Assembly: GCA_964430745.1 (NCBI GenBank)
Contig: CAYSHI010000189.1
Span: 1 to 12,799 of the forward strand
DNA from: CBDCGW01 sp964430745
Lineage (GTDB): Bacteria > Acidobacteriota > UBA890
Reading direction: 5' to 3'
DNA length: 12,799 nucleotides
Shown: in pieces, positions 6,882-12,799 of the stretch
Position numbering within the stretch: the first letter of the stretch is position 1
How the letters are laid out: each line of letters opens with the position of its first letter
Program-made: the position numbers and the translations under genes
Notes under the pieces: generated by a model
Told to the model about the DNA's origin: nothing
Database searches by the model: none
The model's input: only the letters and a program-made list of their open reading frames with translations

Positions 6882-7522
6882 GACGAAGAGACGCCGGTCA
6901 GCTCCTTGAGGATCTCGACGGCGTTGGCGGCATCGTAACCGTAGGCGTCGGCACCGATCTGCTGTACCAGATCTCGGGTCACCGGGGCGCCTCCGGCGAT
7001 GGTTCGGATGCTGTCGCCGAGGCCGCGCTCTTCGAGGATCTCGACGACCTGAAGCATGGCCGGGACGGTTGTCGTCAGCAGCGTCGACATGCCGATCACC
7101 TGGGCGTTGGCCGCGACGGCGGCGTCCACGAATGCCTCGGGGGCGACATCTTTGCCCAGGTCGATGACTTCGAATCCGGCGCCCTCGACCATGATGCCGA
7201 CGAGGTTCTTGCCGATATCGTGGATATCACCCTGAACAGTGCCCAGCACGACCTTCCCGAGGCGGGGAACTTCTTCCTCGACGAACAGGGGCTTGAGCAG
7301 GTCCATGCCGGCGTGCATGGCCCGCGCGGCGAGCAAGACGTCGGGAAGAAAAATCTCGTGGCTGCGAAATTGCTCACCGATAACGTCCATGCCGGCGATC
7401 AAGCCGTCCGCGAGAATGTCGGCGGCGCCGATTCCCGCGTCGATCGCCTGGCCGGTGAGCTCGGCGACTCTGGCGTCGTCGCCCGCCTGTAGTGACGCGG
7501 AGATTTCCGTGAGCAGTTTCAT
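6878..7522 (-). CDS. Corrinoid (B12-binding) methyl-carrier protein
   Basis: The protein has 214 aa, the standard size of MtbC/MttC/MtgC-type corrinoid proteins. Residues 1-90 are the helical cap. The Rossmann-like B12 domain follows, with GTVQGDIHDIG (94-104), where His101 of DxHxxG is the lower axial cobalt ligand, then GMSTLLTTT (144-152) and the GGAPVT loop (178-183). It carries the methyl group between the MttB-like donor enzyme and the homocysteine methyltransferase. AAAGGA lies a few bases before the ATG (7522-7520). It starts 12 bp after the activation-domain gene and overlaps the next gene by four bases. All key residues for base-off cobalamin binding are present. Confidence 0.95.
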   Translation of the reverse strand: MKLLTEISASLQAGDDARVAELTGQAIDAGIGAADILADGLIAGMDVIGEQFRSHEIFLPDVLLAARAMHAGMDLLKPLFVEEEVPRLGKVVLGTVQGDIHDIGKNLVGIMVEGAGFEVIDLGKDVAPEAFVDAAVAANAQVIGMSTLLTTTVPAMLQVVEILEERGLGDSIRTIAGGAPVTRDLVQQIGADAYGYDAANAVEILKELTGVSSS

Positions 7523-7534
7523 GGCCCCATCCTT

Positions 7535-8257
7535 TCAGACGCCGCGGGTCGCTTCGCGCAGCGGCCGTACGCGATCGATGCAGGATCGGTCGCGGCATTC
7601 GCGACAGTAGCTGAAACGAGGTTCGAAGACGTGGACTCCCGGTTCGGCCGCGACAAAGACACCGCTGACCGACTTCAGAGGGTTCATCATGCAGCGGGGA
7701 TTGAGCGAAATCCCGATACGCTCCGGTTGCAAATGGGCGAAAAGCCGGCGCTGCCCCGTGATTTGCCAGCCGCAGTACCCCGGGCTGTACCCGAGCACCG
7801 TATCGTCGGGGGTGAGCAACCCGGCATCGAGCAAGCGGGCGTGATACCAGGCGGCCAGTGCCTGGCCGCCCCGGTCCGCCGCCTGAGAAGCCACCGAGTC
7901 CAGCATCGACCCCAGCGCAAAGTCGTTGTCCTCGAAGAGCGCCTCGATGCGCTCGCTGACCTCGGGGCCGATGGTGGCGGCGTACAGCGCCAGCCGGTCG
8001 GCTGCGGGAAACACGAAGCCGACGACGGCATCATCGGCGTTCTGGCCGTCGTCGCCGAAGATCGTAGCGAAGGTGGCGGGATCGACCTCGTCGACGATCC
8101 CCACCGGGCGCGCGCAGCGATCGAACTCCTCCGCCGCGCGGCCGTGCAGTCGCAGGATCCTCGCGGAAACGTCGGCATCCGGCGGAATCCCCTGATGAGC
8201 GAGCACCGCCGCTCGCGCCGGCATGACATCGTCGACACCGAGGCGGATGGTGTGCAT
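7535..8257 (-). CDS. Stand-alone MetH-type cobalamin reactivation domain protein with Cys-rich tail
   Basis: The protein has 240 aa. Residues ~90-205 match the C-terminal AdoMet-binding activation domain of methionine synthase: TIGPEVSERI, AADRGGQALAAW, then GYSPGYCGW (156-164) and LQPERIGISLNPRCMMNP (176-193). This domain uses AdoMet and an electron donor to remethylate cobalamin that has slipped to Co(II). The gene has none of the other MetH modules; those functions are in neighbouring genes. The end carries an extra cysteine cluster, C-x2-C-x4-C (Cys218, 221, 226), after the usual domain, perhaps for metal or electron transfer. The ATG shares a base with the MttB-like gene's stop (TGATG), giving tight coupling. 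The same frame stays open upstream, but that part only shadows the MttB-like gene. Confidence 0.88.
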   Translation of the reverse strand: MHTIRLGVDDVMPARAAVLAHQGIPPDADVSARILRLHGRAAEEFDRCARPVGIVDEVDPATFATIFGDDGQNADDAVVGFVFPAADRLALYAATIGPEVSERIEALFEDNDFALGSMLDSVASQAADRGGQALAAWYHARLLDAGLLTPDDTVLGYSPGYCGWQITGQRRLFAHLQPERIGISLNPRCMMNPLKSVSGVFVAAEPGVHVFEPRFSYCRECRDRSCIDRVRPLREATRGV

Positions 8258-9744
8258 CAAACGGGTCTCTCGGGGAGCCGCTCCTGACCGTGGCGACCGA
8301 CCTCGGCTTCCATCAAAGCCACCAGCGCATCCTTCTTGTCGTCGCCGATCGCCGACGGCTCGTAGCTGTCGAGCAACTCTCCCACGCGCGCGTGTGCGCG
8401 CTCGCCCAGCGTCCGTGCCCCCTCCGCCTGCCAGCGCGGCCGGTTGGCGCGGTCGATGACGCTTCCGGGAAAGTAGTGCTCCTCGCGCAGGTAGCGGCGC
8501 GAGTGATCGGCAATCAGCAGGTGCCGCTCGCGCAGCAGTTCCTCGAAATGCGGTAGGGCGGGGAAGTCCTCTTTGGGGGAAATTCCCTTCACCATTCGCG
8601 ACGTCATGCCGCAGATCTCGTTGTCGAGCACCAGCTTTTCGAGCGATTGACAGCTCTCGAAATCCAGCATGCCGGGGCCCGAGATATTGTTGATCCCGGC
8701 CAGTGCCGCCAGAGTGGCGCCCATCGCGCTCTCCAACCCGGCCTGGGCATCGAGCTGCTTGGCGTCCGACAACGAGATGTACGCCTGCGTCGGAATTCCC
8801 AGCCGTTTGCCGATCTCGTTGTAAGCGCAGTCGATCATCATGGTCTCGATGGCGCCCATCGGCGTGGTCTCGTAGCGGACGTCGAAGATGGCCGGCGAGC
8901 CGCCGTACAGCAATGGGGCGCCGGGCCGGCCGATCTGGCTGAGGACGATCCCGCTCAGCGTCTCCGCGGTGTGGGCGACGAGCGTTCCCACCAGTGTCAC
9001 CGGAGCCATGAACCCCGATAGCGGCATGGAGATGAGCTCGATCGGAATCGAATAACGGGCGCAATCGACGACGTTCTGCGAGGTCACGTCGCTCCATTTG
9101 AGCGGCGAGGTGGGACAGCAGGAAAAGACGCCCAGCGGTTTCTCGGCGAGTGCCTCCTCGGATCCGCGAACCGCGACCAGCATGTCCTTCATGACCTCGA
9201 AGGCGTCGATGGTGAAGGTCCCCGTGATGACGGGCTTTTCGCCGTACAGGAGGCTCAGGAACAACCGATAGCTGTCCTGTGCCTTCTCCGGCACGTCGCT
9301 CGGAATGAGCGCGGTGCTTTGCGAGGCGATGTGCTCGAGCTGGCCTACGACCTTCACGTAGTCGACGTAGTGGCGGGTCGTGGGCCTGTGGATTTCGCGG
9401 CTCTCGAAGTCGAGCACGTGGAGAGCCGCCGAGCCGGGCGTGAAGTGCACGTTGTCGCCGCCGAGCTCGTGGGTCTGCTCGCCGTAGACGTCGTGGAGCT
9501 GAAACGACCCGGGAACGGTGTTGAGTGCGGACTCGATGATGTCGTGGGTGAACACGACCCGAGGCCCGTCGACCTTTGCGCCACGGTCCGCGAGGGCGGT
9601 GACGAGGCCGGGATTGTGCAGCTCCACGCCGAGCGCGCAGAGGACGTTCATTGCTTCGTCGACGATCTTGTCGGCGAGATCGTTGCTCAGGAACCTGACC
9701 CTCGGTCGCATGCGCTGATGCCCCCGGTCTGGGTGGATCGTCAT
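8257..9744 (-). CDS. MttB-superfamily (COG5598) corrinoid methyltransferase, non-pyrrolysine
   Basis: The protein has 495 aa, the family's usual length. N-terminal RPRVRFLS (13-20), the ALGVELHNPGLVTAL helix, GGSPAIFDVR (281-290), SLSDAKQLDAQAG (324-336) and a Gly-rich loop ISGPGML (354-360) before DNEICG are COG5598 features. These enzymes take a methyl group from a quaternary or tertiary amine (trimethylamine, glycine betaine, proline betaine, carnitine) and pass it to a corrinoid protein. The frame has no internal amber codon, so it is not a pyrrolysine enzyme and trimethylamine is unlikely. Start choice is uncertain: ATG 9744 has AAGGAG only two bases away, while Met12 (9711-9709) has GGGGG at about nine bases and gives the more typical N-terminus. 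It is the first gene of the operon. The substrate cannot be read from the sequence. Confidence 0.92.
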   Translation of the reverse strand: MTIHPDRGHQRMRPRVRFLSNDLADKIVDEAMNVLCALGVELHNPGLVTALADRGAKVDGPRVVFTHDIIESALNTVPGSFQLHDVYGEQTHELGGDNVHFTPGSAALHVLDFESREIHRPTTRHYVDYVKVVGQLEHIASQSTALIPSDVPEKAQDSYRLFLSLLYGEKPVITGTFTIDAFEVMKDMLVAVRGSEEALAEKPLGVFSCCPTSPLKWSDVTSQNVVDCARYSIPIELISMPLSGFMAPVTLVGTLVAHTAETLSGIVLSQIGRPGAPLLYGGSPAIFDVRYETTPMGAIETMMIDCAYNEIGKRLGIPTQAYISLSDAKQLDAQAGLESAMGATLAALAGINNISGPGMLDFESCQSLEKLVLDNEICGMTSRMVKGISPKEDFPALPHFEELLRERHLLIADHSRRYLREEHYFPGSVIDRANRPRWQAEGARTLGERAHARVGELLDSYEPSAIGDDKKDALVALMEAEVGRHGQERLPERPV

Positions 9745-9797
9745 GACTCCTTCGCGCCCAAGGCTACCGCAGGTTCGTCAGGCGGGCGAGCCGCCCG

Positions 9798-9819
9798 GGG
9801 CGGGATTCCGTGCCCGCCC
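9798..9819. terminator. Strong GC hairpin upstream of the methyltransferase operon
   Basis: GGGCGGG (9798-9804) pairs perfectly with CCCGCCC (9813-9819) around an eight-base loop. A second small stem (9781-9785 with 9791-9795) adjoins. The site lies downstream of the permease remnant's stop on the minus strand and before the MttB-like gene. It could be the old terminator of that permease or an attenuating leader hairpin. No T-tract follows. Confidence 0.35.
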
Positions 9820-9885
9820 ACACCGTCGGCGGGGCGCCCTTCGTTGCCAGCGTGGGTCGTCGTCGGCCGGTTCGTCCGCGCCCGG

Positions 9886-10026
9886 TCAGTCGGCGCGCAG
9901 GGCGACCGTCGGGTCGACGAGGGCCGCGCGCCTTGCCGGAAGCAGGCTGGCGAGGATCGCGACCATGGTGAGCAGCGGTCGCCGGCTTCGCGACCGGCGA
10001 TATCTATACAGAATATCTATAGACAT
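9886..10026 (-). pseudogene. Remnant C-terminus of an FtsX/MacB-type ABC permease
   Basis: Reading the minus strand up to the TGA at 9888-9886 gives a C-terminal helix LLTMVAILASLLPARRAALVDP and then TVALRAD. The motif LPARRAA-x-VDP-x-VALR(A/S)D is the standard end of FtsX/MacB and ADOP permeases. Only about 30 residues match; upstream the family sequence breaks off near 9980 into Arg/Ser-rich and then AT-rich DNA. A chance ATG at 10026-10024 would open a 46-codon frame, but a full permease has several hundred residues. I therefore read it as the left-over 3' end of a deleted gene. The similarity is specific, though short. Confidence 0.7.
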
Positions 10027-10039
10027 TTTGTCGATATAC
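10000..10039. repeat. AT-rich island with 9-bp direct repeat
   Basis: ATATCTATA occurs at 10000-10008 and again at 10013-10021 (13 bases apart), followed by TAGAC...GTCGATATA, an imperfect dyad around 10030. The surroundings exceed 65% GC by eye. It lies at the break edge of the permease remnant and about 145 bp before the propeller gene. It may be an operator or promoter region of a lost or a present gene. No convincing -35/-10 pair could be set. Confidence 0.45.
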
Positions 10040-10079
10040 GGCGATGCAAGCTCGCGCAAGCGGCCCCCGCGTGAAGCAG

Positions 10080-10106
10080 CCCGGCCCGGGCGGGCCCGGC
10101 GCCGGG
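10080..10106. other. GC-rich stem-loop in leader of the propeller gene
   Basis: CCCGGC (10080-10085) pairs with GCCGGG (10101-10106), and inside it CCGGG (10086-10090) pairs with CCCGG (10095-10099), leaving a four-base loop and one bulged C. It sits 77 bases before the TTG start. It could act as a terminator for leftward or rightward transcription or as mRNA leader structure. No T-tract follows. Confidence 0.4.
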
Positions 10107-10182
10107 GGTGAGGCGTTGTTCACGACGGCGTTTGCAGCTAGTCTCGTCCGGTCCTTGTCCGATCAGTTCATCGAGGTGCGTC

Positions 10183-12564
10183 TTGAAGCGAATCGTGATC
10201 GCCGTCGTGTTGTCTCTGTCGCTCTCCGTCCTTGCCTTGCCCGCCGCCGCACAGACCGGGTTCGGCCGTTCCGTGGCCGTCGGCGACGACGAGGTCTTCA
10301 TCGGCGAACCGGGCAACAGCGTGCCCTCGGGCATCGTCTATTTGTACCGACTGGACGGGGGCGTCTGGGTGGAAGCTGATGCCTTGACCGCCGCCGACGC
10401 GCACGACGGCGACGGTTTCGGCACCGCGATCGTCGCCGCCGCGGATGAGCTGTTCATCAGCGCCGTTACCGCCGACCGAGGCGTGGTTTATGTGTTCGGG
10501 AGAGACGGCCGATCATGGCGACAGGCCGGAACCCTCGTTGCAGAGGCGGGTGCAACGGACGAACGATTCGGAAGCTCGCTGGCTCTCGTCGGCGACGCGC
10601 TGTACGTCGGCGCGACGGGTGCGGAGTCGAACCGCGGCGCTGCCTACGTTTTTCAACGCTCCGGCAACGGCTGGGAGGAAGTGGCCCGGCTCGTCGGTGA
10701 CGAGATCGAGGCAGCGGCCGAAGAAGACGCCGAGGCGCCGCGTCGACGTCGCGGCCCCGTCGGGCCGCAGTTCGGCAGCTCGATTGCCGTCGTCGGGGAT
10801 CAGGTTCTCGTCGGTGCCCCCGGGGCCAGCAGCGGAGCCGGCGCGGTCTATGCCTTCAGCCGCGACGGATCGTCGTTCGAACGCTTCGCCCGCTTCCCGG
10901 AAGAAGGCGAGGCGCGCGCCCGTTTCGGCAGCTCGATCGTCGCGCACGGCGGCGTCGCGCTGATCGGCGCCTCGGGCAGCAACAGTGGCGTCGGCTCTGC
11001 GGCCGTGTACATCTTCGACGAAGAAGCCGGACAGTGGAATGCTCGCACCGTCCTTCAGCCGTTCGAGGCAACGCAGGGAGCCGGCTTCGGCAGCTCGATG
11101 GTCGCCTCCGGCAATGAGATTTTCGTCGGCGCCCCCGGCGCGTCCGGCGGCGGCGCGATCTATCGGTTCGGCGTCGACGGCGAGGGCAATCTTGCCGGCT
11201 CTTCCAAGGTGGGACCGATTGGACTGAGCGGCAGGGCACAGTTCGCCGGCACGCTGGCACTCGCGGGCGACATCATGGTCGCCGGCATGCCGGGCGATGA
11301 TCGTGGCGCCGGTGCGGCGATGATCATGACGCGTGGCTACGAGGGATGGGACCGCAGCAAGGTCCTCAGCGAGATGAAGGGACTGCCGGCGATGGTCGGC
11401 GAGCTGCGCGAGTGCTCCGACGGCATGATCGATCGCTATCCGTGCAAGGGCGTCGACATTCTCTCGTTCCTACCCATGAGGGAGATGGGCGGGCACCGTG
11501 GCATGACCACGAACGACATCTGGGGCTGGACCGATCCGGAGACCGGTAAGGACTACGCCCTCGTGTGCATGACCGACAACATGTCGTTCGTCGACGTCAC
11601 GGACCCCTACAACCCGATCTTCATCGGTACGATCGACATGCACGAGGGGGCGCGGCCGAGCACCTGGCGGGACGTCAAAGTGCGCGCCGATCACGCCTAC
11701 ATCGTTTCGGATGGGGCCGGCGAGCACGGTGTCCAGGTGTTCGATCTCACACGCCTGCGCGAGTTCGACGGTGAGCCGATCGAGTTCGACGAAGACGCCC
11801 ACTACGACCTCATCAACAGCGCCCACAACATCGTCATCAACGAGGATTCGGCGTTCGCCTTCGTCGTCGGCGCCAGCGGTGGCGGCGAGACCTGCGGCGG
11901 CGGCCTGCACATGATCAACATCGAGGACCCCAAGCGTCCTGCCTTTGCAGGCTGCTTTGCCGACACCACCACGGGCCGGCGCGGCACGGGCTACTCGCAC
12001 GACGCGCAGTGCGTTATTTACAACGGGCCCGACACTCGTTACACGGGACGCGAGATCTGCATCGGCAGCAACGAGACCGCGCTGTCGATCGCCGACGTCA
12101 CCGACAAGCGCAACCCCGTCGCTCTCGGCATGTCGAGCTACCCCAACGTCGCGTACGCTCACCAGGGCTGGCTGACCGAGGATCACTCGTACTTCTACAT
12201 GAACGACGAGGGCGACGAGCCGCAGGGCCTCGTGGCCGGGACCCGCACGTTGGTGTGGGATGTGCGCGAGCTCGACGACCCGGTGATGATCGGCGAGTAC
12301 ATCGCCGACGTGACCTCGACCGACCACAACCTCTACGTCGTCGACGACATCATGTACCAGAGCAACTACGACTCCGGTTTGCGCGTCTTCGACGTCAGCA
12401 GCCCTGAGGACCCGCAGCCGATCGGCTACTTCGATACCAACCCCGAGGGCATGAGCGGCGCCAGCTCCTGGAGCAACTATCCGTTCTTCGAGTCGCGGAT
12501 CGTCATCTTTACTTCGGGGCGATCGGGCCTTTTCATCGCCAAGCTGAGGGATGACGCTCGCTAG
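10183..12564 (+). CDS. Secreted FG-GAP / LVIVD double beta-propeller protein (choice-of-anchor B type)
   Basis: I place the start at TTG 10183: GAGG lies six bases upstream and the 793-aa product then opens with a clean signal peptide (KRIVIAVVL...LALPAAAQ, cleavage near residue 24). The longer frame from ATG 10108 would bury it. Residues 25-385 hold seven FG-GAP-like blades, each with Phe-Gly-x-Ser-(Ser)-hydrophobic and then VGAPG-like turns (Phe near 27, 79, 129, 197, 248, 302, 353). An Arg/Glu-rich loop (173-192) interrupts the fourth. Residues ~400-787 form a second propeller with LVIVD-type repeats (MSFVDVTDPYNPIFIGTI, LSIADVTDKRNPVALG, LRVFDVSSPEDPQPIGYF), matching the choice-of-anchor B domain. 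The chain ends seven residues after that domain, with no sorting or membrane anchor. It is likely an extracellular or periplasmic binding protein of unknown ligand. It has no operon partner in the window. Confidence 0.85.
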   Translation: MKRIVIAVVLSLSLSVLALPAAAQTGFGRSVAVGDDEVFIGEPGNSVPSGIVYLYRLDGGVWVEADALTAADAHDGDGFGTAIVAAADELFISAVTADRGVVYVFGRDGRSWRQAGTLVAEAGATDERFGSSLALVGDALYVGATGAESNRGAAYVFQRSGNGWEEVARLVGDEIEAAAEEDAEAPRRRRGPVGPQFGSSIAVVGDQVLVGAPGASSGAGAVYAFSRDGSSFERFARFPEEGEARARFGSSIVAHGGVALIGASGSNSGVGSAAVYIFDEEAGQWNARTVLQPFEATQGAGFGSSMVASGNEIFVGAPGASGGGAIYRFGVDGEGNLAGSSKVGPIGLSGRAQFAGTLALAGDIMVAGMPGDDRGAGAAMIMTRGYEGWDRSKVLSEMKGLPAMVGELRECSDGMIDRYPCKGVDILSFLPMREMGGHRGMTTNDIWGWTDPETGKDYALVCMTDNMSFVDVTDPYNPIFIGTIDMHEGARPSTWRDVKVRADHAYIVSDGAGEHGVQVFDLTRLREFDGEPIEFDEDAHYDLINSAHNIVINEDSAFAFVVGASGGGETCGGGLHMINIEDPKRPAFAGCFADTTTGRRGTGYSHDAQCVIYNGPDTRYTGREICIGSNETALSIADVTDKRNPVALGMSSYPNVAYAHQGWLTEDHSYFYMNDEGDEPQGLVAGTRTLVWDVRELDDPVMIGEYIADVTSTDHNLYVVDDIMYQSNYDSGLRVFDVSSPEDPQPIGYFDTNPEGMSGASSWSNYPFFESRIVIFTSGRSGLFIAKLRDDAR

Positions 12565-12600
12565 TGTGCTGTCTCCAACATGGCTTGACACTTGTAGCGA

Positions 12601-12688
12601 GCGCGACGGGGCGAGTCCGCGGAGAGGCGACGACGACGATGTTCATACATCGTCGAGGAGCCGCGACAAAGGAATCGCCCCGTCCCGC
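12601..12688. repeat. Imperfect palindrome A with central hairpin
   Basis: An 18-base outer arm (12601-12618) pairs with 12671-12688 with two mismatches. Its core GACGGGGCGA/TCGCCCCGTC is a perfect 10 bp. At the centre, CGACGATG (12634-12641) and CATCGTCG (12648-12655) form a perfect 8-bp stem with a TTCATA loop. It lies 37 bp after the propeller gene's stop. It may serve as a terminator, but the size and nested form resemble a REP-like or other mobile palindromic element. Confidence 0.6.
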
Positions 12689-12704
12689 CGCTACCCTACG
12701 GGCA

Positions 12705-12798
12705 GAGGGAATTGCGCGCGATCTCGGCGTCAGGGCTCGTCGACGATGCCAAAGCATCGCCTTCCTCGCCCTTCCTTGATCTCGCCCGCAATTCCCTC
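12705..12798. repeat. Imperfect palindrome B with central hairpin
   Basis: GAGGGAATTGCG (12705-12716) is exactly inverted at 12787-12798, and a central CGATGC (12744-12749) / GCATCG (12754-12759) hairpin has a CAAA loop. It follows palindrome A after 16 bp, has similar overall length (94 against 88 bp), and its central stem also starts with the CGACGATG string. It runs to the window edge, so more units may follow. Confidence 0.6.
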
Positions 12799-12799
12799 C

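Noticed and set aside
5748..6938. 396-codon open frame on the plus strand
   Set aside because: It lies antisense to the homocysteine methyltransferase gene, whose zinc motifs are unmistakable. The product is Arg/Gly/His-rich without known motifs.
8258..9097. Upstream extension of the activation-domain gene frame (would make a 520-aa protein)
   Set aside because: The extension is the shadow of the MttB-like gene in another frame, Arg-rich and without domain similarity. The ATG at 8257 coupled to the MttB stop gives the natural start.
8257..9744. Pyrrolysine-containing trimethylamine methyltransferase
   Set aside because: No in-frame TAG occurs inside the coding region, and no pyl gene is in the window.
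10108..10182. ATG 10108 as start of the propeller gene
   Set aside because: It would put 25 Arg/Ser/Cys-rich residues before a well-formed signal peptide. TTG 10183 has GAGG at six bases and begins at the signal peptide.
11470..12591. 373-codon open frame on the minus strand
   Set aside because: It is the GC-rich antisense shadow of the propeller gene. Its Val/Asp/Arg repeats mirror the codons of LVIVD repeats.
12601..12798. CRISPR array or tRNA at the right end
   Set aside because: The repeats are inverted, not regularly spaced direct repeats, and no cloverleaf with acceptor, anticodon and T-arm can be drawn.

Overview
The window is a GC-rich bacterial chromosome segment (roughly two-thirds G+C, estimated by eye). 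Genes are densely packed and ATGA or TGATG overlaps are frequent. Taxonomy is an inference from gene style only. A PadR regulator next to a permease-prefix protein, a detached C-terminus of an FtsX/MacB-type permease, and secreted FG-GAP/LVIVD propeller proteins together resemble Acidobacteriota (Thermoanaerobaculia- or Vicinamibacteria-like). No rRNA, tRNA, CRISPR array, transposase or phage gene was seen.

Layout, left to right. (1) 1-578 (+): the C-terminal part of an M1-family metallopeptidase that enters from outside the window. (2) 609-3278 (-): a GntR/YtrA-type repressor, an ABC ATPase and two polytopic membrane subunits. This is an autoregulated ABC-2-like exporter operon, headed by a perfect 25-bp palindromic operator that overlaps a plausible promoter. 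(3) 3446-4658 (-): a PadR repressor, a protein with an isolated permease-prefix-like domain, and an 86-aa membrane protein. A TTGACA promoter and two tandem 17-bp-spaced operator units precede them. (4) 4767-5873 (-): a lone exported protein of unknown function with its own TACAAT -10 box. (5) 6000-9744 (-): a tightly overlapping four-gene corrinoid methyltransferase operon. (6) 9745-10182: a long intergenic stretch holding the remnant 3' end of an FtsX-type permease, an AT-rich repeat island and strong hairpins. (7) 10183-12564 (+): a secreted double beta-propeller protein. (8) 12565-12799: no gene, but two adjacent ~90-bp imperfect palindromes.

The most interesting system is region 5. It encodes an MttB-superfamily (COG5598) methyltransferase without pyrrolysine, a B12-binding corrinoid protein, a homocysteine S-methyltransferase with the Cys...Cys-Cys zinc site, and a stand-alone version of the MetH AdoMet-dependent reactivation domain. 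Read together, it looks like a cobalamin-dependent methionine synthase split into separate proteins, with the folate-binding module replaced by an MttB-type enzyme. The proposed flow is methyl-N donor (quaternary or tertiary amine, unidentified) -> corrinoid protein -> homocysteine -> methionine, with AdoMet-dependent repair of oxidised Co(II). The domain calls are strong. The substrate and the net pathway are inferences.

Regions 2 and 3 are two separately regulated membrane operons (GntR and PadR), and both have operators visible in the sequence. The permease-prefix protein in region 3 and the permease tail in region 6 are pieces normally found in one large FtsX-family permease, but nothing shows that they came from the same gene.
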